IMG/VR virus record: IMGVR_UViG_3300046170_000307
Coordinates: 1-34,941 of that record
Reading direction: 5' to 3' (one strand)
DNA length: 34,941 nt
Origin: a virus
In this document: one piece after another, positions 22,107 to 30,856 of the stretch
Layout: each line of letters opens with the position of its first letter
Position numbering within the stretch: the first letter of the stretch is position 1
Made by a program: the position numbers and the translations under genes
Notes under the pieces: model-generated
Seen by the model: the letters and a program-made list of their open reading frames with translations, nothing else
Told to the model about the DNA's origin: nothing
Databases searched by the model: none

Positions 22107-22312
22107 GGGATTTAGACTTAATGGAAGAGGCTCTTGAGGAGTTTTTAATTGAGGCAAAGGATAAATTCATAGCAGGAGTAAAGGAGCATAACCCCGATGG
22201 CACGAAAGGACTATCACGGATGGAGGTACGGGATAAGATAAAGGCTATAAAGGAGGAGATATTTGATCTTTGGTTTTATGTTTACGCCATAGAGAAGGAT
22301 ATAGATGCCTAA
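22103..22312 (+). CDS. Small helical protein before terminase (MazG-like or terminase accessory?)
   Basis: 69 residues starting in an ATGA overlap. Helices DLMEEALEEFLIEAKDKFIAG and DKIKAIKEEIFDLWFYVYAIEK resemble the small helical proteins sometimes seen before the large terminase in marine phages, and loosely a MazG-type helix. No catalytic signature is firm. A small terminase role is possible from position alone. It overlaps the terminase start by 8 bases. Confidence 0.45.
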   Translation: MRDLDLMEEALEEFLIEAKDKFIAGVKEHNPDGTKGLSRMEVRDKIKAIKEEIFDLWFYVYAIEKDIDA

Positions 22313-23984
22313 GATAACCTACGCAGATGAGGTAGATGCCCACTTTGGTATTCCGTGGATACCTGACCTGAAGTATGAGAAGGGCGAGCTTGCCTGTGCA
22401 TTATCAGGCGAGGAGATAGATGCCCTACCGCAGGAGCGCGCAGAGACTTTGTCCCGTTTGATATTGGACCAACCGGAGTCGGAGAAGGAAGATCCAATCC
22501 AATGGGGTTGGACTCTTCCTGGATGGAGGCGGGTGATGGATAATTGGAAGGATAATAAGATCCATGTGGTGCTTGGTGGAAACCGGAGTTCCAAAACAAC
22601 CTTCGCTTCCCGTCTCCTTGTGCATATGGCACAGACTATTCCTGAAGCGGAGATTCGTTCTTTGCATGTATCGGAGGAGCGCAGTATTTCGGATGCCCAA
22701 CGGTACATTTGGGAAGCACTCCCCATGAGGTACAAACGGGCAAAGAAGAAGAGCGAGAACCATTCCTTGCAGTACACACAGAAGAATGGATTTAATTCCG
22801 CCAAGGCGATCCTACCACCAACCACACCAGGTGCGGAACGGGGGAGTACAATATCTTTTAATAATTACAGGCAGTATCAGGCAGATCCGCAGATATTCGA
22901 GGGATGGTCAGCCCATTGTATTCATATGGATGAGGAGGCACCTGAAAGTATCTTCGAGACATTGGTGGGCGGTAGAACCGTGGACTATCATGGACGGGTA
23001 CTGTTGACCTTCACGACCTTGCAGGGATGGACCCCATTGATTAATAGTTTATTGAAGGGTGCGGAGACCGTGGAGTCGAGATATAGCGAATTGATGGGGC
23101 GTGAGTTACCTGTTGAGCAGATATCCACCAATTGGCCTGATTGTCGGATTTATTACTTTTGGTCTGAGATGTCCCCTTTTGTTGACTACAACGAACTGAT
23201 CCGAACCTACTCCAAACAACCGCAGGAAGTGAAGCTTGCCCGTCTTTACGGGATTCCAAGCAAGGCGATGGAGGGGAGATTCCCTAAGTTTAATAGAGAC
23301 ACTAATGTTGTCCCCCATGAACGAATCCCCTTCATCGCTGATCCTACGGTACGGACCACCCGGTACTTTGTCTGCGATCCCGGTGGATCAAAACCTTGGG
23401 TCGCGATATGGGCGGCAGTCCTGGAGGATGGCACGATCTATGTGTACCGGGAGTTCCCTGATTCATCGATGGGTCAATGGGCATTGCCACATGTGAATGG
23501 TTTGGGCAAGAGCGTGGGTAAACCAGGGCCTGCACAGCGTCCGCTAGGATGGGGGTATGCCGCATACAAGGAGCATTTCGAGGCTTTGGAACAGGGCGAG
23601 GATATCTTCGAGCGAATCGTTGATCCCCGTATGGGAGCCGCCACGGTGCGCGAGAAGGAGGGGGAGAGTAATATTATTAACACTATGGCGAATCTTGACT
23701 TTGTTATGCGACCCGCACCGGGCGTGGAAGTGGAGGCGGGTATTGCAAAAATCAATGATGCACTAGCATGGGATGATACGGAACCAATGACAGAGAAGAA
23801 CAGACCCAAACTCTTTGTATCTGACAGGTGTGACAATTTTATTAGCTCGATGCTTGAGTATACGGGCAGTTCCCGCCAGGAGCATTTTAAGGATTTTGTG
23901 GATACTATCAGATATTTAATGGTCAGCGGACCTGACTATATTGGGGGTGGAAGCCTGATGTGTACAGGTGGCGGGGGATATTGA
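22305..23984 (+). CDS. terL: Terminase large subunit
   Basis: 559 residues. Walker A is GGNRSSKT (residues 91-98), following VVL. Walker B is CIHMDEE (205-211), in line with the packaging ATPase fold. The nuclease domain has Asp358 in YFVCDPGGSKP and Asp440 in IVDPRMGA, with a third acid near the C-terminal KDFVDTIRYLM. It cuts concatemers and drives DNA into the prohead by ATP hydrolysis, bound to the portal. The next gene is the portal. The C-terminal tail is Gly-rich. Confidence 0.92.
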   Translation: MPKITYADEVDAHFGIPWIPDLKYEKGELACALSGEEIDALPQERAETLSRLILDQPESEKEDPIQWGWTLPGWRRVMDNWKDNKIHVVLGGNRSSKTTFASRLLVHMAQTIPEAEIRSLHVSEERSISDAQRYIWEALPMRYKRAKKKSENHSLQYTQKNGFNSAKAILPPTTPGAERGSTISFNNYRQYQADPQIFEGWSAHCIHMDEEAPESIFETLVGGRTVDYHGRVLLTFTTLQGWTPLINSLLKGAETVESRYSELMGRELPVEQISTNWPDCRIYYFWSEMSPFVDYNELIRTYSKQPQEVKLARLYGIPSKAMEGRFPKFNRDTNVVPHERIPFIADPTVRTTRYFVCDPGGSKPWVAIWAAVLEDGTIYVYREFPDSSMGQWALPHVNGLGKSVGKPGPAQRPLGWGYAAYKEHFEALEQGEDIFERIVDPRMGAATVREKEGESNIINTMANLDFVMRPAPGVEVEAGIAKINDALAWDDTEPMTEKNRPKLFVSDRCDNFISSMLEYTGSSRQEHFKDFVDTIRYLMVSGPDYIGGGSLMCTGGGGY

Positions 23985-23990
23985 CTTGCC

Positions 23991-26105
23991 ATGTCAACTA
24001 CAAAAGGTTACATTATGCTACGCATATGCAGTCTGCCGCCGATGACGAATTACTTTATGTCAGTAAAGAGCCTGATGTCGACTACCTTGCGGAAACCTTA
24101 CCGCAGGACACAGTCGGAGTTGGGCGAATGGTTAGACCGTAGACAGCGCGATTACGATGTAAGAAATTGTTTATGGGCAGGAAAGTCCGATGATTTCAAG
24201 AAGCATTCCCATCTGAGCCAAACCGGAGAGGTATTCCCCTGGGATGGTGCGAGTGATCAAGAGATCCGCATGGTGGATAATCAGATAAATAAGTGCGTGG
24301 CTATGACTACAAATGCGGTAAGATCCGCACATATCGTGGCTACCCCTGTGGAATCAGGTGATGTTGAGCGTGCTAATGTAATATCCATGTTCCTTCGTTG
24401 GTTAATGAACTCCAAGATGGAGGAGTTTTACGATCAATTGGAATTAGGATTAAACCACTTTTTCGAGAAGGGCCTGATGGTCCACTATGTTTATTGGGAC
24501 TCCAAGGAACTTAAACAGCAACAAACCATCCGCTTGGATGAGATCGCACAGGCACTTCCACAGATCGCACAAGTGATCCAGGATGGAAGTATGGATGAGG
24601 AGTTATCCGCCGCGTTAAAAGACCAATTTAAAGTATCCAAGTCCAAAGCAAAAGCGATGCTCCGCGAGCTACGCAAGGATGGCACAACCACAGTCCCCGT
24701 TACCCGCCAGGTCGTAAATCGACCCCGCATCAAAGCATTGGCACCGGACGAGGATGTTATTTGGCCTAACTATACTATTGATCCGCAGGAGGCACCTTAT
24801 TGCTTTCATGTATTGCACATGACTCCTGAGCAGTTGGAATCCAAGGTTAGCTCCGAAGGATGGGATGCCGAGTTTGTGGAGAAGGCAAAGCATTTAGCCA
24901 AACATACACAGGCAGACAATAGTCTTTATAATGTGCGTCAGGAAGATGCGATCATTCGTGATGACGATGAGACTATTAGAATAGTGTACTGTTATCAAAG
25001 ACTGCTTGATGAGGATGGAGTTCCCGGTATCTACTGCACAATCTTACATCCCGATATTCCTGAGTTGTATGCCAAGCATGAACTCATGGATTACGCTCAT
25101 GGTAAGTATCCATTCGTGGTTACGAAATATGAGAATGTAAGCAAGAGACTTTACTCATCCCGCTCAATCCCTGAAGTGGGAGAACCTCTTCAGCAGGTAG
25201 CGAAGATAGAGACAGATGCTCTGATTGATCGTCAATCATTGGCAACTTTACCACCTTTGGAACATCCACTTGGGAGGCCCCCATCCCGGTACGGCCCCGG
25301 TGTTCGTATTCCGTATCGTACACCTGGCGAGATCCGTTGGGCAAGCACACCCCCATTTGATGGCGGAAATGTGGAAGTCCGTAGATATATACAGGAATTA
25401 TTCGACCGCTATATGGGGAATAACGCTCCAGGCGTTGACCCCGTGGAAGCGCAGAACAAACAGCAGGCCATGATCAATAAGGTATTTAACCACCTTAAAT
25501 ATGTGATCGACCAAGTATGGACGCTGTATCAGCAGTATGGACCCGATGCAGAGTTTTTCCGAGTTACCGGAATGCAGGACATACAGAAGTTTAATAAGGG
25601 CAAAGCAGGTGAAAGATTCGACTTTTACTTGCAGTTTGATGTGGCAACCCAAGATCCTGCACAAATGCTTGAGCGCGTAAAAGCGGTTGCCGAGCTTGCC
25701 CCTGCACTCGATAGATCAGGCACTCTTGATACCGAGAAGATGCTTCAGATCGCAGTTGGGCAGATCATGCCTGGTGCGTCTGAGAAGATCATGATCCCCA
25801 AGGAGACAGCATCGCAGAAAGCGGTGGATGAGGAGAGGCAGACAATTGCAGAGTTAGTGGCAGGAGTACCGCCCAATGTTCGTCCGCAGGATGCACATGA
25901 GATGAAGATGCAAGTATTTCAACAATGGTTATCACAGCCTGATATTCAACAGAAGGCACAACAAGATCCGGCCTTGCAGGAGCGTATACAGAACTACATG
26001 CAACAGCGTCAGATGCAGATCACACAGAAGCAAAATGCTCAGATCGGCAGACTCGGTGCGGCTCCCACGCAATTCGGACAAACCGCTCAAACAGAAGCGG
26101 CATAG
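23991..26105 (+). CDS. Portal protein (N-terminus frameshifted)
   Basis: 704 codons in this frame, but the first ~43 residues look out of frame. The neighbouring frame, from ATG 24026 to about 24120, reads MQSAADDELLYVSKEPDVDY... and ends in GVG. It then rejoins here at EWLDRRQRDYDVRN. Removing one G from GGG at 24120-24122 gives the natural N-terminus. The body has portal features: MVDNQINKCVAMTTNAVRSA, the helical wing, YFF-type aromatic blocks, and a Gln-rich C-terminal crown. It forms the dodecameric ring at the head vertex. The segment 180-250 has a stem-like helix. Position between terminase and scaffold agrees. Confidence 0.85.
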   Translation: MSTTKGYIMLRICSLPPMTNYFMSVKSLMSTTLRKPYRRTQSELGEWLDRRQRDYDVRNCLWAGKSDDFKKHSHLSQTGEVFPWDGASDQEIRMVDNQINKCVAMTTNAVRSAHIVATPVESGDVERANVISMFLRWLMNSKMEEFYDQLELGLNHFFEKGLMVHYVYWDSKELKQQQTIRLDEIAQALPQIAQVIQDGSMDEELSAALKDQFKVSKSKAKAMLRELRKDGTTTVPVTRQVVNRPRIKALAPDEDVIWPNYTIDPQEAPYCFHVLHMTPEQLESKVSSEGWDAEFVEKAKHLAKHTQADNSLYNVRQEDAIIRDDDETIRIVYCYQRLLDEDGVPGIYCTILHPDIPELYAKHELMDYAHGKYPFVVTKYENVSKRLYSSRSIPEVGEPLQQVAKIETDALIDRQSLATLPPLEHPLGRPPSRYGPGVRIPYRTPGEIRWASTPPFDGGNVEVRRYIQELFDRYMGNNAPGVDPVEAQNKQQAMINKVFNHLKYVIDQVWTLYQQYGPDAEFFRVTGMQDIQKFNKGKAGERFDFYLQFDVATQDPAQMLERVKAVAELAPALDRSGTLDTEKMLQIAVGQIMPGASEKIMIPKETASQKAVDEERQTIAELVAGVPPNVRPQDAHEMKMQVFQQWLSQPDIQQKAQQDPALQERIQNYMQQRQMQITQKQNAQIGRLGAAPTQFGQTAQTEAA

Positions 26106-26120
26106 AAAGGGACATATATT

Positions 26121-26231
26121 ATGCCAATGGTAGGAAAGAAAAAATTCGGTTACGGCACAAAAGGTAAAGCGGCGGCTAAGGCTTATGCGAAGAAGACCGG
26201 GAAGAAGATGGTCAAGCGCAAGAAGAAGTGA
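26121..26231 (+). CDS. Lys-rich micro-protein
   Basis: 36 residues, about half of them Lys, Arg or Gly (GKKKFGYGTKGKAAAKAYAK), behind a GAAAGGG site. It shares a GTGA overlap with the next gene. Similar tiny basic proteins occur between portal and capsid genes of marine phages. Likely DNA- or RNA-binding. Confidence 0.55.
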   Translation: MPMVGKKKFGYGTKGKAAAKAYAKKTGKKMVKRKKK

Positions 26232-26476
26232 GTATCACTTATCGCAATGAGCGATTTTCAGGATATAACAAACCTAAGCGAACTCCTGGAAAGTCTAAAA
26301 AGTTTGCCGTACTTGCCAAGGAAGGTGACAAGGTACGCCTTGTTAGATTCGGAGATCCTAATATGCGAATACGAAAATCCGAACCCGCACGGCGTAAATC
26401 CTTCCGAGCAAGACATAAGTGCGATGAAAAGAAGTCTAAATTAAGCGCCGGATATTGGTCTTGTAAGAAATGGTAG
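26228..26476 (+). CDS. Small basic phage protein of conserved family
   Basis: 82 residues with a GTG start in the GTGA overlap. The signature VRLVRFGDPNMRIRKSEPAR, then RRKSFRARHKCDEKKSKLSA and YWSCKKW, recurs in many marine phage genomes next to the following gene. Basic, with two conserved Cys. It may coat DNA or act in the head. Biochemical role unknown. Confidence 0.65.
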   Translation: MSITYRNERFSGYNKPKRTPGKSKKFAVLAKEGDKVRLVRFGDPNMRIRKSEPARRKSFRARHKCDEKKSKLSAGYWSCKKW

Positions 26477-26477
26477 G

Positions 26478-26828
26478 ATGCCAAAGGACGCTTGCTATAA
26501 GAAAGTAAAGGCACGGGTAAAAGTATTCCCGTCTGCCCGTGCGTCTCAACAAATCGCCAAGTGCCGTAAGGCTAAAGGTCAGGTAAAGAAGTCCGCCAAA
26601 GGTGCATCCCTCAAAAGATGGAAGGACGAAAAATGGAAAGACACCCGCACAGGTAAACCATGCGGACAGGGCGGTAAGAACGAATATTGCCGACCCACCA
26701 AAAGAGTTTCTAAGAAAACCCCAAAAACAAAAAGCGAAATGTCCAAGAGTCAGCTTGCCCGCAAGAAAGCGGAAAAGCGAAAAGTAGGAATGGGCAGGCG
26801 CGTAAAACCCGTGAGAAGAAGAGCATGA
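26478..26828 (+). CDS. Basic phage protein, DUF5872-type
   Basis: 116 residues. The N-terminus (MPKDACYKKVKARVKVFPSA, then RASQQIAKCRKAKG) matches a family I know as DUF5872 in phages. The middle has CGQGGKNEYCRP and the end is Arg/Lys-rich. Paired with the preceding protein, it may bind DNA in the capsid or guide packaging. Function not established. Confidence 0.6.
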   Translation: MPKDACYKKVKARVKVFPSARASQQIAKCRKAKGQVKKSAKGASLKRWKDEKWKDTRTGKPCGQGGKNEYCRPTKRVSKKTPKTKSEMSKSQLARKKAEKRKVGMGRRVKPVRRRA

Positions 26829-26832
26829 GAAG

Positions 26833-26955
26833 ATGTCTCATTTGCAGAAGGAAATCTATTGGATTGTACTGCTCGCGATGTTCTTCATCGAACGAGATGT
26901 GATCCTGGACACCATGTTTGCGATCCTAAATATTATTTACGACAATTTTAAATGA
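26833..26955 (+). CDS. Small membrane protein
   Basis: 40 residues with hydrophobic segments (IYWIVLLAMFFIE and MFAILNIIY). It begins 5 bases after the previous stop and its own stop overlaps the next ATG. It could be a holin-like or assembly peptide. Its position in the packaging region is odd for lysis. Confidence 0.45.
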   Translation: MSHLQKEIYWIVLLAMFFIERDVILDTMFAILNIIYDNFK

Positions 26956-27182
26956 GCAAAACGAATCACGAAATTAATCATGAAGATGCAATTAGAGCGC
27001 TGTCCGCTCTCAAAAACGACCCCCACTTCAAGCGATATATTGAAATGCGTGAAAGTATGCGTGAAGAAACTATCCGGGCGTTGCAGGCTCCTGAGAGCAT
27101 TGCGGACACAAACAGACACTTTTACATCACAGGGAAGCTCGAAGCGATAGACGAGGAATTGGACATTTTCTACAAGCTTTAG
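26952..27182 (+). CDS. Small helical protein
   Basis: 76 residues, acidic and helical throughout (NHEDAIRALSALKNDPHFKR, YIEMRESMREETIRALQAPE, AIDEELDIFYKL). No motif recognised. It is the last gene of the portal operon, with a terminator 20 bases downstream. A small head or assembly protein is a possible role. Confidence 0.55.
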   Translation: MSKTNHEINHEDAIRALSALKNDPHFKRYIEMRESMREETIRALQAPESIADTNRHFYITGKLEAIDEELDIFYKL

Positions 27183-27202
27183 CTCGTTCCACAGAGATAA
27201 TA

Positions 27203-27236
27203 CCCTCTGCGCTAGGGGTGGCGCAGGGGGTTTTTT
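27203..27236 (+). terminator. Rho-independent terminator after portal operon
   Basis: CCCTCTGCGC and GCGCAGGGGG form a ten-pair stem (one T-G) with an 8-nt loop, then six T. It separates the packaging genes from the head and tail operon. Confidence 0.85.
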
Positions 27237-27242
27237 ATTGCC

Positions 27243-27261
27243 ATTGTCAAGACAATATACT
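27243..27261 (+). promoter_or_regulatory. Putative late promoter with palindrome
   Basis: TATACT (27256-27261) is a good -10; no good -35 is present. ATTGTC-AA-GACAAT (27243-27256) is a perfect palindrome just upstream, suggesting an activator site. It lies right after the terminator and before the scaffold gene. Confidence 0.45.
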
Positions 27262-27296
27262 ACATTTTGCTACACTAGGCTACTGCCTTGATTATT

Positions 27297-28394
27297 ATGG
27301 AAACATTAACCGAAGAGGTTGTCTCGGAGTCCTCTGAAAATTCCGTGGAAACAGAAACGAAAGCAGACGGGAATGTCTCGATGGCCGAATTTGCGGATCA
27401 GTTATTGAAACGCAAGCAAGTTACCGAAACGGAACCGGAAGCTACCACCGAGGAGATGGACGAACCCGCTGAAGAATCTGCGGAGCCTACGGAAGTCGCC
27501 GAGGAAACTACCGCCGAAGAAACGGATGAAACAGAAAATGTGCCGTCCCCACAATCTTCGGAAAATGTTCTTTTACAAAAATATGGTATCGACCTGGACA
27601 ACTTGTCCGAAGAGGAAAGTCGCGAACTCGCGAAATCGCTGAACGCATCTGCGGTTAAACGGTTTGGCAGACTTACCGCTCAGAAGAAAGCACTCCTTGC
27701 TGAAAACGCTGAACTGCAAGCGCAAGCCGAGCAGGCACAGCAAACGCAAGAGACTGACACTCCTGGGTTCCTCAAGGATAACGCTCTTCACAATGTGGCT
27801 AATGAGCAGGCACTCATGAAAGAAGTCGAGAATCTAAACACTCTAATCGAGTGGGCAGAGGATGGGATGGAAAACGAAACCCAATATGACGATGACGGAA
27901 ATGAGTATGTCCTCAAGGATGGTGACAAAACTTACACCAAGGCCGAACTGCGGAGAATACGATCCAATGCGAAGAAGATAATTCGCAAGGATGCCCCCGC
28001 AAGACAGGCATGGATTAAGGAGCGTCAAGCATCTGATCAGCAGGCCCTACAAACCTTCGAGTTTTTAGGAGACGCGGAGAGTGATGACTACAAGCTCTTC
28101 ATGCAAGTGAAGAACAACAAGTTGTACAAGCCATTGGTGGATCATTTACCAAATTCAAACTTTGCCTTGGCACTCATGGTGGAGGGATTGAATGCGGTAA
28201 AGGCACGCCAAGGTGAACAGGCGAAACCCGCCCCCAAGCCAAAAGCACCCGTGGCATCCACGGAGGCAGGAGCGGCAAGGGCAAAGACTCCACAAGCACA
28301 GAAGACGAAGGCTGTGGAGGCGGCATACAAAAAGTACGAACAAACCGGATCTATGGCGGACTATCAATCTTATCTAAAACTTAAAAGGAATTAA
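27297..28394 (+). CDS. Scaffolding/assembly protein
   Basis: 365 residues from ATG 27297 (an in-frame TTG at 27288 is also open). The first 100 residues are very acidic, Glu/Thr-rich and low complexity. The middle is helical (RFGRLTAQKKALLAENAELQ), then an Asp/Lys-rich segment, and the C-terminus is basic and Ala/Pro-rich (KPAPKPKAPVASTEAG). Such an acidic-to-basic helical composition just before the major capsid protein is typical of scaffolds. No protease motif is visible. No strong ribosome-binding site precedes the start. Confidence 0.7.
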   Translation: METLTEEVVSESSENSVETETKADGNVSMAEFADQLLKRKQVTETEPEATTEEMDEPAEESAEPTEVAEETTAEETDETENVPSPQSSENVLLQKYGIDLDNLSEEESRELAKSLNASAVKRFGRLTAQKKALLAENAELQAQAEQAQQTQETDTPGFLKDNALHNVANEQALMKEVENLNTLIEWAEDGMENETQYDDDGNEYVLKDGDKTYTKAELRRIRSNAKKIIRKDAPARQAWIKERQASDQQALQTFEFLGDAESDDYKLFMQVKNNKLYKPLVDHLPNSNFALALMVEGLNAVKARQGEQAKPAPKPKAPVASTEAGAARAKTPQAQKTKAVEAAYKKYEQTGSMADYQSYLKLKRN

Positions 28395-28400
28395 TAAAAA

Positions 28401-29366
28401 ATGGCATCTACAAAAACATATTCAGTAGCCGGAAACAGGGAAGACCTCAGCGATATCGTCACCTTGTTAGAACCCGAATCCACTCCATTGGTATCAATGG
28501 CTAAAAAAGCAAACGCCACAGGTACATTCTTTGAATGGCAGACCGATGACTTATCAGAGGTTTCATTTAATGGAGTACTTGAGGGCGAAGACGCATCATC
28601 TTTTGATGACAAAGCCGCTAACCGTGCAAAGCTTGGTAACTATGTACAAAAGCTTCGCAGAACTTACGCAGTTTCCGATCTTCAGGAAATCGTTGATACA
28701 GCCGGAGTTGCAAGCGAGTACGCAAATGCCGAAAGCAAAGCTGTTCGCGAACTTAAAAGAGATCTTGAATCTGCTGTTTGTTCCGCACAAGACCGTGATG
28801 CTGACGATGGAACAAATCCATACAAAACTCGCGGTATGCTCAAATGGTTAGGAGTTGGTGGTCAGCCTTCTGATGTCCCTGCTGCATTCCAAAATGTCGC
28901 TAATGACACAACCGGAACTCAGACTGAGACTACTTTCAATAATGTACTCCAAGAGCTTTACGAAGCCAATGGAATGCCTGGTGGACAACTCACCTTGATT
29001 GCGGGTCCTGGACTGAAACGCGAAATCTCAAACTTCGCTCGTCAGGAAGGTACTACAACATCCTTAGCATTCTCTGTAACTCAGCCTGCTGAAAGTAAGA
29101 AGATCAGTCTTACAGTTTCAGTATACGAGGGAGATTACGGGGTTGTGAATATCCTGCCATCCGTGTTCGTTAATAGGACATCCGGAAGTGCTACTATCGA
29201 TGCAGACGCAGGACTTCTTATCGATCCTGAGTATGTAGGTATCCACATGCTTAAAGCTGAGTCTACATCTGAGCTTGAGAATCGTGGCGGAGGTCGCAGA
29301 GGTTTCGCAGATCTCGTAGCAGGCCTTGCTTGCTATAGCCCAAAAGCACACGGTTACTTCAACTAA
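28401..29366 (+). CDS. Major capsid protein, SU10/DUF5309 type
   Basis: 321 residues. The opening YSVAGNREDLSDIVTLLEPE, followed by TPLVSMAKKANATGTFFEWQ and TDDLSE, is the signature of the SU10-like major capsid family, which has the HK97 fold. Later strands and the C-terminal basic end agree. It builds the icosahedral head and is expected to be the most abundant protein. It lies right after the scaffold and has an AGGAATTAAT-type site before ATG. A hairpin follows the stop. Confidence 0.88.
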   Translation: MASTKTYSVAGNREDLSDIVTLLEPESTPLVSMAKKANATGTFFEWQTDDLSEVSFNGVLEGEDASSFDDKAANRAKLGNYVQKLRRTYAVSDLQEIVDTAGVASEYANAESKAVRELKRDLESAVCSAQDRDADDGTNPYKTRGMLKWLGVGGQPSDVPAAFQNVANDTTGTQTETTFNNVLQELYEANGMPGGQLTLIAGPGLKREISNFARQEGTTTSLAFSVTQPAESKKISLTVSVYEGDYGVVNILPSVFVNRTSGSATIDADAGLLIDPEYVGIHMLKAESTSELENRGGGRRGFADLVAGLACYSPKAHGYFN

Positions 29367-29380
29367 TCGGGTTTTTAACG

Positions 29381-29409
29381 GAGGGGGGTTCGCGATGCGG
29401 ACCTCCCTC
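29381..29409 (+). terminator. Hairpin after capsid gene, partial terminator
   Basis: GAGGGGGGT pairs with ACCTCCCTC (one G-T) around an 11-nt loop. Only scattered T follow, so it may stabilise the capsid mRNA or lower downstream expression. Confidence 0.5.
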
Positions 29410-29424
29410 TAACCTTTACTAAAA

Positions 29425-29772
29425 ATGGCGGAAATATTCTTACCAAGTTGGAAAAGCGGAAACGGATCGCAATTTATGAAGAACCTCGACCGTTATTTGC
29501 GTTACGAGGTGGACATGGAAAAATCACAGTTAGCTATGCGTGAAGCACAATGTCGCAAGGAGAACCGCGAGATGGGTTCCGCCAAGATGGAAGGGCTTGG
29601 ACAATTAAAAGCATCCATCCCTGCCCGCGATTATTTTCGTTGGCATCAATTTAAGCCAGGATGTTGGGGCGATAAGAGCTTTATCAAAGAGTACCTTCGC
29701 GACAACCCATCCTTCAAGGCTGAGTCCTTAACCAAGAAATCCTTTAGCGGACCAAGTTTTAAAGCGGCATGA
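29425..29772 (+). CDS. Conserved phage head-module protein of unknown function
   Basis: 115 residues. It is Met/Lys/Glu-rich and helical at first ([20 protein letters not shown]), then has [20 protein letters not shown], a motif pattern seen in phages after the capsid gene. It ends in an ATGA overlap with the next gene. A completion or decoration role is possible. Family not named. Confidence 0.6.
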   Translation: MAEIFLPSWKSGNGSQFMKNLDRYLRYEVDMEKSQLAMREAQCRKENREMGSAKMEGLGQLKASIPARDYFRWHQFKPGCWGDKSFIKEYLRDNPSFKAESLTKKSFSGPSFKAA

Positions 29773-30599
29773 GAGAAGTAGCGGTCAGTACAATGCTCAC
29801 CAACCTGAAGCACCTGGTGGGCGTGGACTCGTTACTTACGACAGAACAGAATGCGGCAATCCGTAGCTTCAACCGCTTTGGACGGTTGGCATGGGAACGC
29901 ACAAGATGGCCCGATACTGTACGCTTGGAACAAAAGACACCTGATAATCAGGTACGCAATGTATCCGTAGGCACAGGAGGCACAGGATATACATCCGCCC
30001 CAACCGTTAGCTTTAGCGGGGGAGGGGGAAGCGGAGCCACCGCAACAGCGACAATAGACTCCAATGGATCAGTGAATGGAGTGGCAGTCACCGCAGGAGG
30101 AACAGGTTACACATCTGCCCCCACGGTATCCTTTTCAGGAGGAGGGGGGAGCGGAGCAGAAGCAGTATCCACAATCATGAATGTGATTGATTTTAATACG
30201 GATATTGGCGAAGTCCTCCGCATCTCAAACAATGATCCATACGATACAGGATTTACGGATGAGGTAGCATTTCGCGTGGAGTATGCGAATAGTGGGTATG
30301 GTAAGGTTGTACTTACAAATCGCAGTAGCACGAAGCCCATCTTCTTACTATTCCGCGCTCCCTATATTGACTACACATCTAGCAGTACGGACTTCCCTTA
30401 TGTGTTTTCCGAGTATGCCACATACGGAGCATACGGAGACTTCTTAAATTCAGACGGGCAAACAGACAAAGCCCAGGTCGCTTTTCAGCAGGCCGAATCA
30501 CTTCTTTCTATGGAGCATGACAAGTTGGAGCGCCAACAGGGTCAGCAGAACTTTATACAATTCGTAACATACGGAACAACATACCAAACCAATATTTAA
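29769..30599 (+). CDS. Head-tail connector/adaptor protein with inserted glycine-rich repeats
   Basis: 276 residues. The N-terminal helices ([20 protein letters not shown]) and C-terminal block ([20 protein letters not shown], then [12 protein letters not shown]) resemble podoviral head-tail adaptor proteins. Between them, roughly residues 66-135, lie two copies of a [20 protein letters not shown] repeat about 36 residues apart, with matching DNA. Such repeats are usually seen in fibres or surface proteins, so this looks like an insertion into a connector. It starts in an ATGA overlap. Confidence 0.65.
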   Translation: MREVAVSTMLTNLKHLVGVDSLLTTEQNAAIRSFNRFGRLAWERTRWPDTVRLEQKTPDNQVRNVSVGTGGTGYTSAPTVSFSGGGGSGATATATIDSNGSVNGVAVTAGGTGYTSAPTVSFSGGGGSGAEAVSTIMNVIDFNTDIGEVLRISNNDPYDTGFTDEVAFRVEYANSGYGKVVLTNRSSTKPIFLLFRAPYIDYTSSSTDFPYVFSEYATYGAYGDFLNSDGQTDKAQVAFQQAESLLSMEHDKLERQQGQQNFIQFVTYGTTYQTNI

Positions 30600-30601
30600 T
30601 C

Positions 30602-30856
30602 ATGGCTAACGAATACAGAGGATTAGGACTTAACGGAGGAAAGTACATCAATGACACCTCCGCAAATACAGGCAATTGGTTCGCCATTGTGGCGACTGAG
30701 GATACAGTTATCGACAGCATTACGAGTAATGTGGAAAACCTTAGCGATATTACCGCAGGGCAGGACAATACGACACTATCCGCAAACACAGCAATCTACG
30801 GAGGCATAACCGGAATCACTCTGAGTAGTGGTGCGGTCATTGCCTATAATGTGTAA
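30602..30856 (+). CDS. Small virion protein
   Basis: 84 residues, beta-rich (GNWFAIVATEDTVIDSITSN, TLSSGAVIAYNV). A similar sequence type is common after connector proteins in marine phages. It could be a decoration or fibre-base protein. It overlaps the next ATG by one base (TAATG). Confidence 0.55.
   Translation: MANEYRGLGLNGGKYINDTSANTGNWFAIVATEDTVIDSITSNVENLSDITAGQDNTTLSANTAIYGGITGITLSSGAVIAYNV

Noticed and set aside
22319-22825. 168-codon minus-strand ORF in terminase
   Set aside because: Antisense to the conserved ATPase domain of the large terminase, with no recognisable domain.
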